NCBI GenBank assembly: GCA_013339895.1
Contig: JABACO010000003.1
Coordinates: 1,215,669-1,279,668, forward strand
Reading direction: 5' to 3'
Origin: Ephydatia muelleri
Lineage: Eukaryota; Porifera; Demospongiae; Spongillida; Spongillidae
DNA length: 64,000 bases
Part shown: positions 30,681-44,316 of the stretch, one piece after another
How the letters are laid out: each line of letters starts with the position of its first letter
Numbering within the stretch: position 1 is the first letter of the stretch
Translations under genes and position numbers: made by a program
Notes under the pieces: model-generated
What the model was told of the DNA's origin: nothing
Seen by the model: only the letters and a program-made list of their open reading frames with translations
Database searches by the model: none

Positions 30681-32479
30681 ACACCTATGGGCCTAGCCCT
30701 ACAGACTAGCCAGCTTCAAGCACCTGCAGTCTAGTTGCATAATTTCAAGGATGATTGTTGGTGCCTGTAGACTTGTGATTGCTGTTGGATGACATGTTTT
30801 CATAACTAAGTGAATATGAAAGTGTGAATAGAAGTAATCAGGTGCTCTTGCACAAAGTAACAAATTTCAAGCCATCACACATGGCAATTTTCAGTGCTTA
30901 TTCCCACCTTCTACAACCTGTATGCTTGGTGCACAAGTAAACATATCTGCATGCATCAAGAACACTGAAGTGCAATTTCAACTGACTACACACGTTTCAA
31001 TATGTTCAGTGCTACGTAATTGATTTAAATACTCATTAATTTTTTTACAATATATGCCAACTTGCAAATTTGAGATTGCATGTTAACCAGCTAAGCTGTT
31101 TTATGACACCTATACTAAAGTGTTGTACGTTGGACTGTCAAGATACAGTAGTTCATTATTCACACACAAAACTATGCTGGAACAAATTACATGATTAGGA
31201 CAGATTACTCTTACATTTCTGATTGTGTAGATTCAGATCGTATGCATACTGGATCATTGTCATCTCACACACCATGTGTATCTATGCGACAAGATTAAAG
31301 TGGCCCACTCTTTATCATTTCAATGATATTTCTGCTTTTCTGTTGTATTTTATACGCATACTTTGTAAATCCCTAAAAGAATTCATGCTTCAAAATGATA
31401 GCAATTAGTTTCAATGCATACAGGTTGACAACTAATAGAATTTGTTTGTTTCTCACATCAATAATGATAATGGATCAGTAGATACTTTCCATGCAAACAT
31501 ACTACATTTTGGCTATTACAGTAGTTCAAATAGAAATAAAGTGGCTGATCAGTTAAATCTTAATTGATTCATAGATACTCCATCAATTAGGTTAGTTTTT
31601 AATTAGTTCATTTAGTACTTTCTCTTCATGGACCTTTAATCACTTAAATACTTGGGATTAAAAATCAAATACATGTAACAACACTGGTTTTGATTGTTTT
31701 CATGTACCATTAATTTCAACTAGATTATTATGTTTTGAATTAGTTATAATCACTTGTATCATTACTAAACCTGACATATGGAGTTGGACATAAATAAAAT
31801 TTCCTGTACAGCTGTAGGGAAACCCTTGTAGTATATGGCAGCAATAAGAAGGCAGTTTTTCCAGTTTTAATTTTTTTCTTTTCTACAATGTTCCTCCATC
31901 AAATGATGCTCATGCATCAAAATTGAGCTATCCTTCGTGGAGGTATAGGGGATTTAAGTGTTCCTTTACTTTTATTACTATGGAATAATAGCACCATCAG
32001 CATACATTGGCTGGACACTGTGCCATCATTAAATTGTTATTTCACACAAGGTACAAAGGAGATTATGGATGTGTGAGTTGTATGTCATGAACTAGTGGTA
32101 CCATTACCCTCTACTGTAGTGAGGCATAGGTCATGTAGAAACTAATTGATGTTATTATTACAGCAATGTACTTCATCTTTAATTTATATAAGTACAACTG
32201 AGTGCTACAATTTTCAGTAAAGCCCTCTAAAATCAAAATTTTGAAATCATGACCAATTAATGAATGCAAATGAGTAGTTGCATGAGACCCATCAAAAATT
32301 AACATCAATTAGTTCATTTAGCAGATTTATCATTTTACTCTAAAATGCTAAGAATGTGATGTGTGGGTGTGGATGCATTAAAAAGTATGAATACTTGTCA
32401 GCAGGCGGATATTTAATTACAAATATGTGCCCCTTAATCAAGGAAAATTCCTTTACCAATAAATCCAGCTCTCTAATTA
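30681..32479. other. AT-rich intergenic stretch, nothing recognised
   Basis: No open frame with family features, no tandem repeats and no RNA gene that I can recognise. The cysteine-rich array ends before this stretch. Confidence 0.5.
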
Positions 32480-33010
32480 TGTTCTATCAATATCCCCATG
32501 CCAGTGCCTGGTTAGGGGCAATTCCCTCACCAGCCTTAGGTCTATATCTGGCACCAGAGGAACTGCAGTTTGCCTTGCTGTGGTGTAACCTGGCGCATCT
32601 TGCACTCTCTGCCCTGACAGAGTTCTTGATACTAGCCGTGCTCTGACATGTAAAAGGGGTCCTGATGTAATAGATTGCCATAATGGTCTCAGAAAATATT
32701 GTATTTGGTTTCTTCAAACAGGCAGTTCTTAATCCAAGACTTGAGGCTGGCTGTGGTTGGGGATCACAACTGGACCTAGTGAACACATGACCAGCTGATG
32801 TTTTTGTTGAGAATTGGGGCGCTGGTGGCAAGCCTGCAGCAATTGATATCTCTGTTACTTCTCCGCTTAAACTATTATTGAAGCGAGGATAACGGCCAGT
32901 TCAGCTGCCAGCGATGCTGAGCGCATGAAGTTCGTTAACAACACTCCTAAATGTCTTGACTTAGGGTGGGAGTGTTTCCACTAGTGGTTGAGGCCTTTCA
33001 CACCCATCTT
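32480..33010 (+). mobile_element. Decayed LINE 3' fragment, plus strand
   Basis: Same family as 10.9 and 58.9 kb: it keeps H-A-S-A-W-L-G, P-S-P-A-L-G-L, then relics of the P-A-D ... E-N-W-G ... K-P-A-A-I-D-I-S-V-T-S-P-L block. Several frame changes. It faces the minus-strand fragment at 33.4-34.8 kb. Confidence 0.6.
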
Positions 33011-33427
33011 GTTTGTTCCAATGCCAGGACATTGATGCCACAGACAACAATAGTTTGTGTTTATATATGTCTATGTTTCTTACGAATGTATATATTTATG
33101 TATTATGACAAATGTGTTTTACATGATAATGATTTGGGAACAAATTATAAAATAAACAAAAAATTACTATTTACATAGTCATTAAACTAAACATAAATAA
33201 TTCATTAGAGTCATCACAAAATCACAGGACATATGTACTTGCTTATTGAAGATCCTGCTTTTTAGGAATTTTCAGTTAGTTTGTTAAAACATTCATTGAC
33301 CACCATATTAATGATACACATAAATGACAGTAACAACACTGATAAAATAAAAAATTCAGCTCTATGGTAGAGGAGCTATCCTAGAGAGGATAGCTATAGC
33401 ATTAGCCCTGACCAGGTGGAGATTCAA

Positions 33428-34280
33428 TCAGCCACAGATCTCATTGAGTAAGATGGATTTTGGCCAGCACATGGAGGTGGCAAGTCTAGAGGCTACAAAG
33501 GAGATAATGGCAGTGGCTTCTTTTCCCCCAAGCTCCGTAAGTTTCAGTGACCATAAGGACACATACCCGTCCTCGATCTGAGCACTTGGGGTCATTGGCT
33601 GGTATTTCCTAGACTCAGTGGCCCGGGCAGCAGCTGTGGCCGACACTCCCGCTTCCAACAAAATAACAGGCTTTAGTAGTGAGGTGATGGACACATCTAA
33701 TGCTGCAGTTCTGCCCAAGAACCAGTTGGGAAGTAAGATGTCAGCTGGACGGGTCTTACTATGATCTCTACTTAAGTTGATGCCGACTTCCACCTTAACC
33801 GTTTATACGAGGAAGACGCAAATTTGCATACGAAGCCCTGGCCATGTATAGCACGACATTGCCAGTAGTTATAACAATTGTGTGAAGATGGCCGTAAGTA
33901 ACCGAGCTAGTGATTGTTACCATGCAACAGGGTCTGTGCAAAATTTAAATAGCTATACATTACAGACTTCATGTAGGGGAGGGATGCAGCGCGTGATAAG
34001 GTCTTTGAACTACACACTCAGCGCACATACACGGCTATCAGCACATCACTATATAAGTACATTCAGCATTGGCTACCAATACATCACTAAGTACACTCAG
34101 CGTACAACTGTGTATGCATCTACACACAACACAAGCATACAGCTACGCGCTACGTGCTACCAGCTACGAACGTAACTACATATACATGTGCCCAATCAGA
34201 GACAATATATACTGATGATCATCTCTGGCTCAAAAGTGTGGCGTCGATCACAACTGCTGCAAAATGAAAAGCTCACAAGA

Positions 34281-34336
<56 letters not shown>

Positions 34337-34766
34337 CACACACACACACACGCACACACACACACACACAACACACACAACACACACACACACACACACG
34401 CACACACGCACATACACACACACACACACAAATGCCACACCATGCGGTATAGAATACGGATGTATTCTGACACCATGCATGAAAAATGAAAATATTACAA
34501 TTCGATTAAACCCTATGTGCACCCGATGACAGGTCTTCACCAGGATGTCCCTAATCATATTATGACGAGTTACCACATCTCCACCATTTGCACATAACTG
34601 CATGGTGGCCAAGGTGGTCAAGTGCACATGGGCAGCCCTCTGAAATATCAAGGCCAAGCCACCATTTGATGGCTACCTGGAAAACAGGAGGATCCATGTG
34701 AAGCCCCAAACTCTCAGAGGGCACAATGGAAAACCAGCATGCCGCATGGGGAGAAGAGTCTGGCAA
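33428..34766 (-). mobile_element. LINE 3' fragment on the minus strand, split by an insertion
   Basis: On the minus strand, the piece at 34766-34540 carries W-W-L-G-L-D, G-H-H-A-V-M-C and a separate G-G-D-V-V-T-R-H-N. The piece at 33793-33428 carries T-R-P-A-D-I-L-L-P-N-W and A-L-D-V-S-I-T-S. Together they follow the order seen at 58.9 kb. About 700 bp (roughly 33800-34520), including a long CA microsatellite, lies between them and is absent from the relatives. Confidence 0.6.
34283..34430. repeat. (CA)n microsatellite
   Basis: About 150 bp of CA repeat with scattered 'aacac' and 'cgcac' interruptions, inside the insertion that splits the LINE fragment. Confidence 0.95.
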
Positions 34767-37225
34767 AAGGCATGTCTGCTACTGAAGATGAGGATAATGA
34801 ATAATACCTTAGATGCATGGCTATCAATGATCAAACATTTGATTTCTGGGCACTTGAATATCAACATTCATTTTTAATTATAAGAATTTCTTCCTATTCA
34901 AACTGGTCATTAACTACCAAAACCCAAAAATATGACTATTTAATGTGAATTGTTATCGAATTTAGATGCCCTGTCTAATGTTGCCTGTTAAAGTTGTGTA
35001 GAGACGAGTACACACATTTTTATTATTACACTGTCAACTAATAAGTTCTTGCTACATGTATCCTACATGGCATAAATCATTTAAATCTTGAGAAGCTTCC
35101 GTACTTTTTATGATTTAACTACACCCATAATGATGGAAGGATATAACACAATCAGAATGAGGAAAGCTAAACAATGGAATCTAAAATTGCCACAAGAAGG
35201 GGTATGTTACAAAATTACTAGGGTCCGAATGAGCACAGCAAATTCAATGAGGCAGGCATGAAGATGTGCTCAAACTATGAACACAACAAAAATGATGCAA
35301 TGCAATCTCTATGTTGTAAATGCCTGGACAGCCATAATTCATTTTGAATAACAGTAGATTGTAGTAAACAAAATAGCCATTTTTGCACATTCTTAGTAAA
35401 GGTCAAAGTTAAGGATCAGGGATATAGTACATTTCAGAATGGAGAGGTTTTCTGAACTTCACATACGCTCTATTAAAGTATAATTATGACCCAATTTCAA
35501 CTAACAACTTCAGACTTTGCCACTTGTAAACGTTCTCAGGGCAATTCATTTTACCTATGGCAATTGAATGCTTTCAATCAGATGTCTAAACATACCAAGT
35601 CCACTTTTGTTAGATTTGGGCCCCCAGTGGGCATCAACGAACACGACCTAGACGTCGCTATATGTGCAGTCCTAGTATGCCAGTGTTTACGTCACCACGT
35701 CAGAGCATTCCCACGCACTTTGATTATACATGTATGCGAACAGTGGTTCAAGAGTGCACGGTAAACCCGACTGAACCGACACAATGCATTTAGCTTAGAC
35801 TAGCGCTCCCATTCAGCTATGCACTACAGTGACTACACCGTCACAAACCTCATGGCTTCCATCGCTTCTGATTCAGTAAAACGCTGCCAGGCAAGTATGG
35901 AACTTGTGCGATTGCCGCATTTCCCAGTTTCGACTGCCCTCCGAAGGAACTCTCCTTCTCTTGGCCACTTCGTCTATTCTCGACTGAAAAACATCTTGCT
36001 TTTAAGTGTCTAGATTGGCAAGATACAGTAGTGTTAAATTATTTGGAGCTAGACATGACAAGACTGTATTAGAGCATAAAAGACTATTGAAAACTTAATT
36101 TTAAAAAATCGCTTCTATTGAACGTGTAACACAATCAAAAATGATCCATGCACCGAACACTTAGTGGTAACAATATTCAAACCTCTGCTGTCCATACCTC
36201 AAACTTCCCATGTCAGCGCCACAATAAAACTATCACGTGAGAACGCACGTGTATTACATAATCACGTGACTAGACATTATGTTACGTAACCATTGCATGT
36301 ACCTTGTCTCTTATTCAAGGCATCAGTAGTAGATACATTTGCAAAGATCTAGGGCGATATGAGGGCGCTTCTTTTTGGGGTGGCGGAACAAAAAGCCGAC
36401 AATTTGTTACTGCGTCTCCCTCTGTTTTGAACTTCCGAACGGGGGACATTTTGAGCCATTTATCAGCTAGCCATGGAAAAGCGGAATAAAGAGCTACTGA
36501 TGCTGGATGATTCCTGAGCCGTTAATCAGGACAGCTGCAATATGTGTGTTCGATCTTGGTTTCTAGTGGCTTATTACTTAATTGGTATAGTATCGAGATA
36601 GTCGCTGTTTCTCTGTGTCTGACATTTAGTGTTTGTTTTTGTTGTTTTGTACTGATTATCTTTTTTTTTTTTCTATTGTTGGATATATTTACTTTCATTG
36701 CGTTACTTACACTCTTATGCCATCGCTACTCAGGTCTGTTTCTTTGGGCCCAGCGCCTCTCTGTCGGGCCATCCGATCTTCTTTGCCGTCTTCATTTCGC
36801 CTCTTAAACCAGCAGTGGCTGCACACAAAGCAGAAAAGTGTCGAATCCATTCTTGATTTATCACTAACTACCATTCGGGTAACAATTGAAATGGTTACCA
36901 GAATGTAATATAAGTGGGAAATAATAATTGACATTTCTATCACCACTTTGACCAGTAGCAATGTTCATGCATGTTCAACTTATAGGTTGAACTCAAACTC
37001 TCACTTAGCACCAACACACTTTCATTGGTCCACAAAACATTTTGCATAAAAAGGCATTTTCATCGTTTAATACAGGAGTTTTGCACCAAGCTGCAGATAT
37101 TAGATCATCACTGTCAGTATAGTTGCAATGTCTGTATAATTGTTCTGTATTATTGATTGGCAGTGGTGGGCCATCTCATTAAGTCACGACTGCTGTTTAT
37201 GGTTCAGCTATAATGTCACAGTGTT
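34767..37225. other. Intergenic stretch, no supported gene
   Basis: I see only short open frames without recognisable domains (for example 35486-35764 and 36544-36908). A T-rich tract lies at about 36660. Nothing else stands out. Confidence 0.45.
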
Positions 37226-37895
37226 CATATTTGGAGGCTCCCAGTGATCATCTGCATGGGGGCAAACTCTGTATCAATGATTGATCAAAATTGCAGTGCA
37301 GGTGATTAAAATATGGTACCAATGTACTATCAATTGACCTCAAGCGGTAATTTAATCGCTCACTTTCCACTTGCATGCCCTATATCCCATCATAGCGGAT
37401 CCAGTTTGCCTACAGGACCATAACTATATACTAATCTTTCTCTGCATATTGGGTATAGTCTGTTTTATGGTTCCGGGACATGCGCCTCCACGAAATCCGG
37501 TTGTATTTTCGCAAGCTTAGTCTGCAACACCACTTGATAATATCACAGCCCATTGGAGATCGTCGAGGAGTCGTGTCTTAATTAATTGGATACATGTACC
37601 CTTATTAAGCTGTGCATTGTTGTTCATCAGTGACTTATTTGTATTTATGTCTGGAGGAGTTGCATGGTTGTAAGGATCAACAGACAATACCATCTCTAGG
37701 AGTAAAATAGTGTGTGGGGTTCATATAACCTAACGTAGTTTTTTTACGACAGATACGGTTCTCAATATTCCAACCATGATGAGGAGTCTCAGAGGAGACG
37801 ATATACAATACCCTGTAAATTGAAAATATACATTCCTCAGCTAGTGGTACTGTTACAGAGTTCTGCGATAGCGAGGGCGCTACTAAGGGCCCGAG
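37226..37895. repeat. Direct repeat, left copy, flanking a satellite block
   Basis: From 'catatttggaggctccca' to 'gctactaagggcccgag' this matches 39294-39855 at very high identity, including 'cggtaatttaatcgctcactttccactt' and 'gagatcgtcgaggagtcgtgtcttaattaattgg'. The left copy has about 110 bp (roughly 37745-37858) that the right copy lacks. Class unknown: it could be the terminal repeats of a non-autonomous element or a simple duplication. Confidence 0.8.
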
Positions 37896-38097
37896 ACCGC
37901 TTGGAAGTTGGCACCACATTCCACAGCACCACATTCCACACTAATTATCACAAAACAATATTGTGCGGCTCAGTTTATAATGAATATAATTATAAAGTCC
38001 CAATTACGGCGATTAATACAGATGCAAGAAAGGTAATGCCAAGTTTATGACAGCCTTGACGTCATTCGTAGGAAAGTGACTGTCTACAATTTTCGGG

Positions 38098-39293
38098 TGA
38101 TCCTGCACCACCACACCATCTGATGAGGTCTGTCTCACATTTCTGAACATGTGTCATTAAAATGGCCCCTCCCACTTGAGGACCATGGCCATGTCACACA
38201 TGTAAGAGTGAGTTTACCCTACTGTCTGACCAAGGTAAGCGATGTTCTGGTGATCCTGCACCACCAGAGCATCTGATGAGGTCTGTCTCACATTTCTGAA
38301 CATGTGTCATTAAAATGACCCCTCCCACTTGAGGACCATGGCCATGTCACACATGTGAGAGTGAGTTTACCCCACTGTCTGACCAAGGTAAGCGATGTTC
38401 TGGTGATCCTGCACCACCAGAGCATCTGATGAGGTCTGTCTCACATTTCTGAACATGTGTCATTAAAATGGCCCCTCCCACTTGAGGACCATGGCCATGT
38501 CACACATGTGAGAGTGAGTTTACCCCACTGTCTGACCAAGGTAAGCGATGTTCTGGTAATCCTGCACCACCAGAGCATCTGATGAGGTCTGTCTCACATT
38601 TCTGAACATGTGTCATTAAAATGGCCCCTCCCACTTGAGGACCATGGCCATGTCACACATGTGAGAGTGAGTTTACCCCACTGTCTGACCAAGGTAAGCG
38701 ATGTTCTGGTGATCCTGCACCACCAGAGCATCTGATGAGGTCTGTCTCACATTTCTGAACATGTGTCATTAAAATGGCCCCTCCCCCTTGAGAACCATGG
38801 CCATGTCACACATGTGAGAGTGAGTTTACCCCACTGTCTGACCAAGGTAAGCGATGTTCTGGTAATCCTGCACCACCAGAGCATCTGATGAGGTCTGTCT
38901 CACATTTCTGAACATGTGTCATTAAAATGGCCCCTCCCACTTGAGGACCATGGCCATGTCACACATGTGAGAGTGAGTTTACCCCACTGTCTGACCAAGG
39001 TAAGCGATTTTCTGGTGATCCTGCACCACCAGAGCATCTGATGAGGTCTGTCACACATTTCAGAACATGTGTGATTAAAATGGCCCCTCCCCCTTGAGGA
39101 CCATGGCCATGTCACACATGTGAGAGTGAGTTTACCCTACTGTCTGACCAAGGTAAGCGATGTTCTGGTGATCCTGCATCACCAGAGCATCTGATGAGGT
39201 CTGTCACACATTTCAGAACATGTGTGATTAAAATGGCCCCTCCCCCTTGAGGACCATGGCCATGTCACACATGTGAGAGTGAGTTTACCCTCT
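38098..39293. repeat. 153-bp satellite array, nearly 8 copies
   Basis: Unit starts are spaced exactly 153 bp apart (38098, 38251, 38404, 38557, 38710, 38863, 39016, 39169). Copies differ at only a few positions, and variants such as 'ggtaatcctg' alternate with 'ggtgatcctg'. The unit includes small palindromes ('tcacacatgtga', 'accatggccat'). There is no internal coding sequence. Confidence 0.95.
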
Positions 39294-39855
39294 CATATTT
39301 GGAGGCTCCCAGTTATCACGTGCCGACCTTATTCTTAGTGCATGGGAGCAAACTCTGTATCAATGATTGATCAAGATTGCAGTGCAGGTGATTAAAATAT
39401 GGTACCAATGTACCATCAATTGACCTCAAGCGGTAATTTAATCGCTCACTTTCCACTTGCCCTATATCCCATCATAGCGGATCCAGTTTGCCTACAGGAC
39501 CATAACTATACTAATCTTTCTCTGCATATTGGGTATAGTCTGTTTTATGGACATGCGCCTCCAAGAAATCCGGTTGTAATTTCGCAAGCTTAGTCTGCAA
39601 CACCACTTGATAATATCACAGCCCATTGGAGATCGTCGAGGAGTCGTGTCTTAATTAATTGGATACATGTACCCTTATTAAGCTGTGCATTGTTGTTCAT
39701 CAGTGACTTATTTGTATTTATGTCTGGAGGAGTTGCATGGTTATAAGGATCAACTGACAATACCATCTCTAGGAGTAGAATAGTGTGTGGGGTACATATA
39801 ATCTAACGTAGTTTCTGCGATAGCGCTATAGCGAGGGCGCTACTAAGGGCCCGAG
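39294..39855. repeat. Direct repeat, right copy
   Basis: Partner of 37226-37895. It lacks the 110-bp internal segment and has a short insertion near the start ('gtgccgaccttattcttagt') and a duplicated 'gcgatagcgctatagcgag'. Confidence 0.8.
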
Positions 39856-42466
39856 GCTATTATTTAGTCTTCATTTGTGAACAGCTGGTATATAATCTTG
39901 CATGGGTGCTCTCCTGATCTTGGGCTCGTTTGCAAAGGCACCTAACGCATGTTATTTCATGATTTCAAATCTATTGGTATTTCAGAAGTCTGAAATGTAG
40001 TTCTTATGCATTGAGAATCGGAGCATATATCTGTCATGGAGTTGTAATGCTCTAGCTGAAATTTTAATTAGCCATTAATTTCAACGCCTTCTCTTGCGCG
40101 TCAAGTACCGACTGGGCGTGGCAAAGTGGTAACACTATCATGTGCAGAAGCTAGCTGGTACTACCATCACTTTGCAACGCAGCAGTCATGCACTGAGGGA
40201 CAATGAAGACTTTGGCAAGAAACCTCTGGCTCAGTGCAGGATGTGGAGTCACATTGTTGCCTGAAGTCTAAGCTTCTCATGCACATAGATGTCCCGACTT
40301 CAAACAATTCTGGAAGAGTGAACAGCGCAATGATTCCAGCGGGAAATCACGATCTCTTTAGCCATGCGAACATGTTTGGCGCCCTGCTTTTTATGTGCTG
40401 CTGTACGACAGATAAATATACAGTTTTCACTTTGTCTAAGGTTGACGCTATATCTTATCTATCCCTCAAAAGAAGTCCCTCAATCTTGCACGAACACAGT
40501 TTAAATACACGTTATAGAGCTGCTCGGCTATTGGTCCACAATCCAGAACCACTGATTGGTTAGTTTGATTCCGGATCCGTCTTTGTGTCCAGCTGTAACA
40601 CATCGAGAGAATTCCCCGCGTACTTGGGCTTGATCGTTCCCACTCCATCACACCCCACTGCACCCATGCTATAACAATATGCCGCGTCTCATGCTCGCGT
40701 CAAGTTATGTGTGTACGCGCGCATGTGATATTATATAGGCACTAGTGAATTATCGGATTAGAGACGAAACATGTGATTGAATTGCCACAAACACTTCTTC
40801 ATTATCAGGACCTAAATTCACCTCAATTATTGCATAATATACGCTGCATGTACATGTAGTGGTAGGTAATTATAGACAGATGATTCTTCTAATGTCAGCT
40901 TGCAAATTATTGCAGACTGCCCATACCAGAATTGATGAGTTTGATGTTGCAACCATTGTGTGAAAGCAAGTATGTGCTGTGTTTTATCAAGTTTATAGTA
41001 TGCTCAATAAAAACTGTACTATCCCAAATTGCACACCTCTAGGTAAGCCATGCAGAATGAATCAGTGCATTGAATTCTTCATAGCCTGTGCTGGGCCAAT
41101 GCACACAAACCATTGATACTGTTTCTGTTCTTGCCTGCCCAGCTAAGCATGCCTTTACTGTGATGTAAAATATTCAGCAGTTATTTCGTCATGATTAGAA
41201 TACAGATACTTGTAGATACATTTTAGATGCTAATTTGGCTGTCATATAGCTTCTATGCACTTGTGGCTAAAGAGTCGCCAGAGATATTGGCACTGAAATG
41301 CAGCATGTTAAATCAGATATGGGAGATGTGACTATTTGAAGGTGTACATGTAGTGGAAACATTTCATGTGAAAATGATCCATGCAAAAGAGACCCACTGT
41401 TACTTTCTACTTTATCCACTGCCAACAAATACTCAAACTCTTGTGGAAGCTGAAGTAACATTGGATGCTTGGTGCTGTAGAAATTTTTCCATAAGCTTAG
41501 TCTCAATGTTGTGCTTATTAGTGTAATAGCTACCTAGAATTCCTTTTAACCTTCGAAACTAAAACACCGGGCCAAAAGCTGCAAACTGCACTATAATCAA
41601 GAATGCATGCAGTCATTAAGGTGAAGATGTAAATACATATTTATTGTGCAATGTTTTCCACCATATAGTCTCAAAAATACCTTGAAAAATTGTGTCAAGT
41701 ATGCATCAGCAGTAGCTACATGTTCCTTTGTTACAGCAGTACTCAAAATAATGCTACATGCTCGTACATACAGCAGCCAGCACTGGTCACTAGGCAACTG
41801 ATCCTTTAGGCATACTGAGGAGTATATTGTGATCCAGTTTTTCCATTGAAGAGCAGTAAACCCAGCAAAATTTGAGAGGTAATCTACCATTTCACCTTGG
41901 TACACAAATTGTAGCTGCAACACTTGCTATTTTTCTTAAGTGCTGACTTTGATATAAGTTTTTCTTCCATCCAGATAAGAAGCACATGTTTAGCTGTGCC
42001 CAACAAAAGATTATGCACTGATCAATGGTATGCATACGTATGATGTCAAAATACGGAAGTTGGACAAGTATGGAATATTTAACGCCATGTTTTGAAACAA
42101 CATGCTTCTCTGCATGCAGTTTTAGTTAGTGCATGTAAATAATGATCTGAGGAAACTTTGTACTCTGCTTTGGTTCTTGCTTCCCACGAATCCCTCAGAA
42201 AAAAAATCTAAAGTTGAACTCCAGCTGAATTTTTTCAAACACTTAGAACAACCTGTGCTGCACTGTGACCAGCAAAGCCGTAAGCGAGCTTGCAATAATT
42301 AAACAACGCGTGACGATCACGTGATCAGTCCAAAACGAGTTGCGAGACGCGGACATGGAGCTTACAGGAAAACAGCGATAAAAAGCAAAACTGGAATCTG
42401 TAGTACGTATCTACCTGAAAACAACAGTAGATTCTCAGCCAATCTGTCAAATTTACCACAAATTGA
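39856..42466. other. Intergenic stretch, nothing recognised
   Basis: I see no domain-bearing open frame, RNA gene or clear repeat. The short open frames on both strands are unsupported. Confidence 0.4.
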
Positions 42467-43178
42467 GTACGGGCAATCTTTGGCTACTTCGTGAGGCGTC
42501 CAGTAATTGCCTACACTGAGGAGCAGTCTTTAGCGTGGAAGCAGCTGGAAGCTTACAATTATTTTCGATCAGGGTTTGTACGAACAGTGTACTCAATGAA
42601 TTCTGGCACTAGATCAGCAGCGTGTGTACTGATCAAGTCCATGGTGAACACAAGCCAACGCACGGCTGACAGAGCGCATGAGCCATGGATAATTGCGCAG
42701 CCTGACGGCCAGATAGTATCAGTTCACTGTGCTCGGTAAGCATTACTGCTGTGTGTGTGTGTGAGTGTGTGTGTGTGTGTCTGTGTGTGTGTGTGTGTGT
42801 GTGTGTCTGTGTGTATGTTTTGTGCAGGTTTATGTAAAAAAAAAAACATTTTACACTAGGTTTGGTGAAGGATGCTCCCACATTGCAGCAGTTATGTTCA
42901 AAGTTGAATGCGCTGTCAGACTAGGGTATACATCAGCCACCTCCCAGCAGACATTCTGTAAAAAAGGTTAGACATTTTGAGAAATCACCCATACATAGGT
43001 GGTCATCTAGCGTTTTATTTGCAGTTGAATTAGAAATGAAGTTATAAAATTGTTCTGAATGTGAGTTGTATCAAATTAATTGCTGAATTTATTTCTGGCA
43101 GTAAATGAATCCTTTTCACTTAAACCTGTGTCAGCAACCTCAGCCCCACCCCTACAAGGAGAGGTGGATGCACATTAA
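42467..43178 (+). CDS. Partial SWIM-type zinc-finger protein, three exons
   Basis: Predicted exons: about 42467-42736, 42853-42966, 43102-43178. Exon 1 carries S-L-A-W-K-Q-L-E-A-Y-N-Y-F and S-Q-R-T-A-D-R-A-H-E-P-W-I-I and ends V-H-C-A-R. Its GTAAGC donor leads over a GT microsatellite to an ACTAG acceptor. Exon 2 opens F-G-E-G-C-S-H-I-A-A-V-M-F-K, the C-x-H half of a SWIM finger. Exon 3 follows a GGCAG acceptor and ends after about 26 residues. The usual C-M-A-G between the halves is missing at the junction. In many invertebrate genomes this SWIM arrangement occurs in large proteins with a YqaJ-type nuclease, but no such domain is seen here. The 5' exons are not found; probably a partial or truncated copy. 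Confidence 0.5.
42751..42826. repeat. (GT)n microsatellite inside a predicted intron
   Basis: About 75 bp of GT repeat with three 'ct' interruptions, within the first intron of the SWIM-type model. Confidence 0.9.
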
Positions 43179-44316
43179 TTAGAACAAAAATGGCATCCCA
43201 CAGCGACGTAATTTTTAGGTGAGTTATGTATGCTAACTCATTGCTGAATGGCAAAATGTCATCCCATCAGTTGCACATTAGTTTATTGTAAGGCAGACCC
43301 TGTCATCATATATGGGGACCCTGATGGGGAGCATGATTTCCATGCTCCTTAGCTGGCGTTAGGCTGCACAAGCTAATCAATTTGTTCCCCCACCCCCTGT
43401 ACATGATACGTGCATGTTGTTTACAAGGTGGGGATGGTGAGACAACTGTGGTGAGGGTAAGGTGGAGGTGGGTAGCATTGACAAGGTGAGGGAGGCTAGC
43501 ATAGGGACAGGTTTGTGAGGGATGGTGTGAAGATGGTGTCACACCATCTCTACACCCTCACACCATCCCCACATCATCTATCTCACACCATTGTCACTGT
43601 GACGCAGCTGTCACAGTGAGTTCCTGCATATACATTATCCTGGTGGGAGGATAGTGTAAAGATCATCTCCACATCCCCACACCATCCCCATATCATGTTC
43701 ACATCATCTTCACACCATCCCCAAGCTATCTTCACACCATCTCCAAACCATCCTTATACCATCTCCACACAGTGACGAGATGGTTTGGGGATGGTGTGGG
43801 ATGGTGTGACAGTGACAGCCGAGGTTTAAAATTCCCCACTTGCCTTTAACATGTGATCCAAAGAATCTGATTCGCGCCTCATTGTATACAATACACACGC
43901 CTGCGCACTACCCCACCATCTCCACACTGCCCCACCATCCCCACACCACCCCACCATCACCATGTGGTATCACAAAAGTCTTCCATACTGAGACCTTGGT
44001 GATAGCCAAACACACACGCACACAGTGACAGCATTCTCCCTAGCTTGTCGTTTTTATGAGCGCCTTGCCCTTGTTTTTGAGCACCTTGTGGTTTTTTACC
44101 ACTAGCCTTTTGTTTTTGAGAGCCTTTAATATCCACGATAAATAAACCGGTCCGGCCACTGGTGGGAGATCATGAGGGATCCGCCCACTCCAATGGGCAT
44201 TAAAGTTTTAATTGTTCAATGAATACGACCATGTATACATACCAGTCACAACGCATACATTAAATGTAGTATACCAGTGTAATATACTGTCCATGTATAA
44301 CCATGCACGCAATGCA
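43179..44316. repeat. CACCATC-rich minisatellite region
   Basis: About 43400-43965 holds many imperfect 10-15 bp units of the type 'cacaccatccc' and the complementary 'gggatggtgtg', so parts can fold back on each other. At about 44029 'cagcattctccctagcttg' resembles a hAT-like end. No gene. Confidence 0.55.

Noticed and set aside
38098-39293. CRISPR-like array
   Set aside because: The 153-bp units are directly adjacent with no unique spacers; it is a satellite, and the genome is animal.
37226-39855. Direct repeats read as LTRs
   Set aside because: No primer-binding site, polypurine tract, TG..CA ends or coding region was seen, so I leave the class open.
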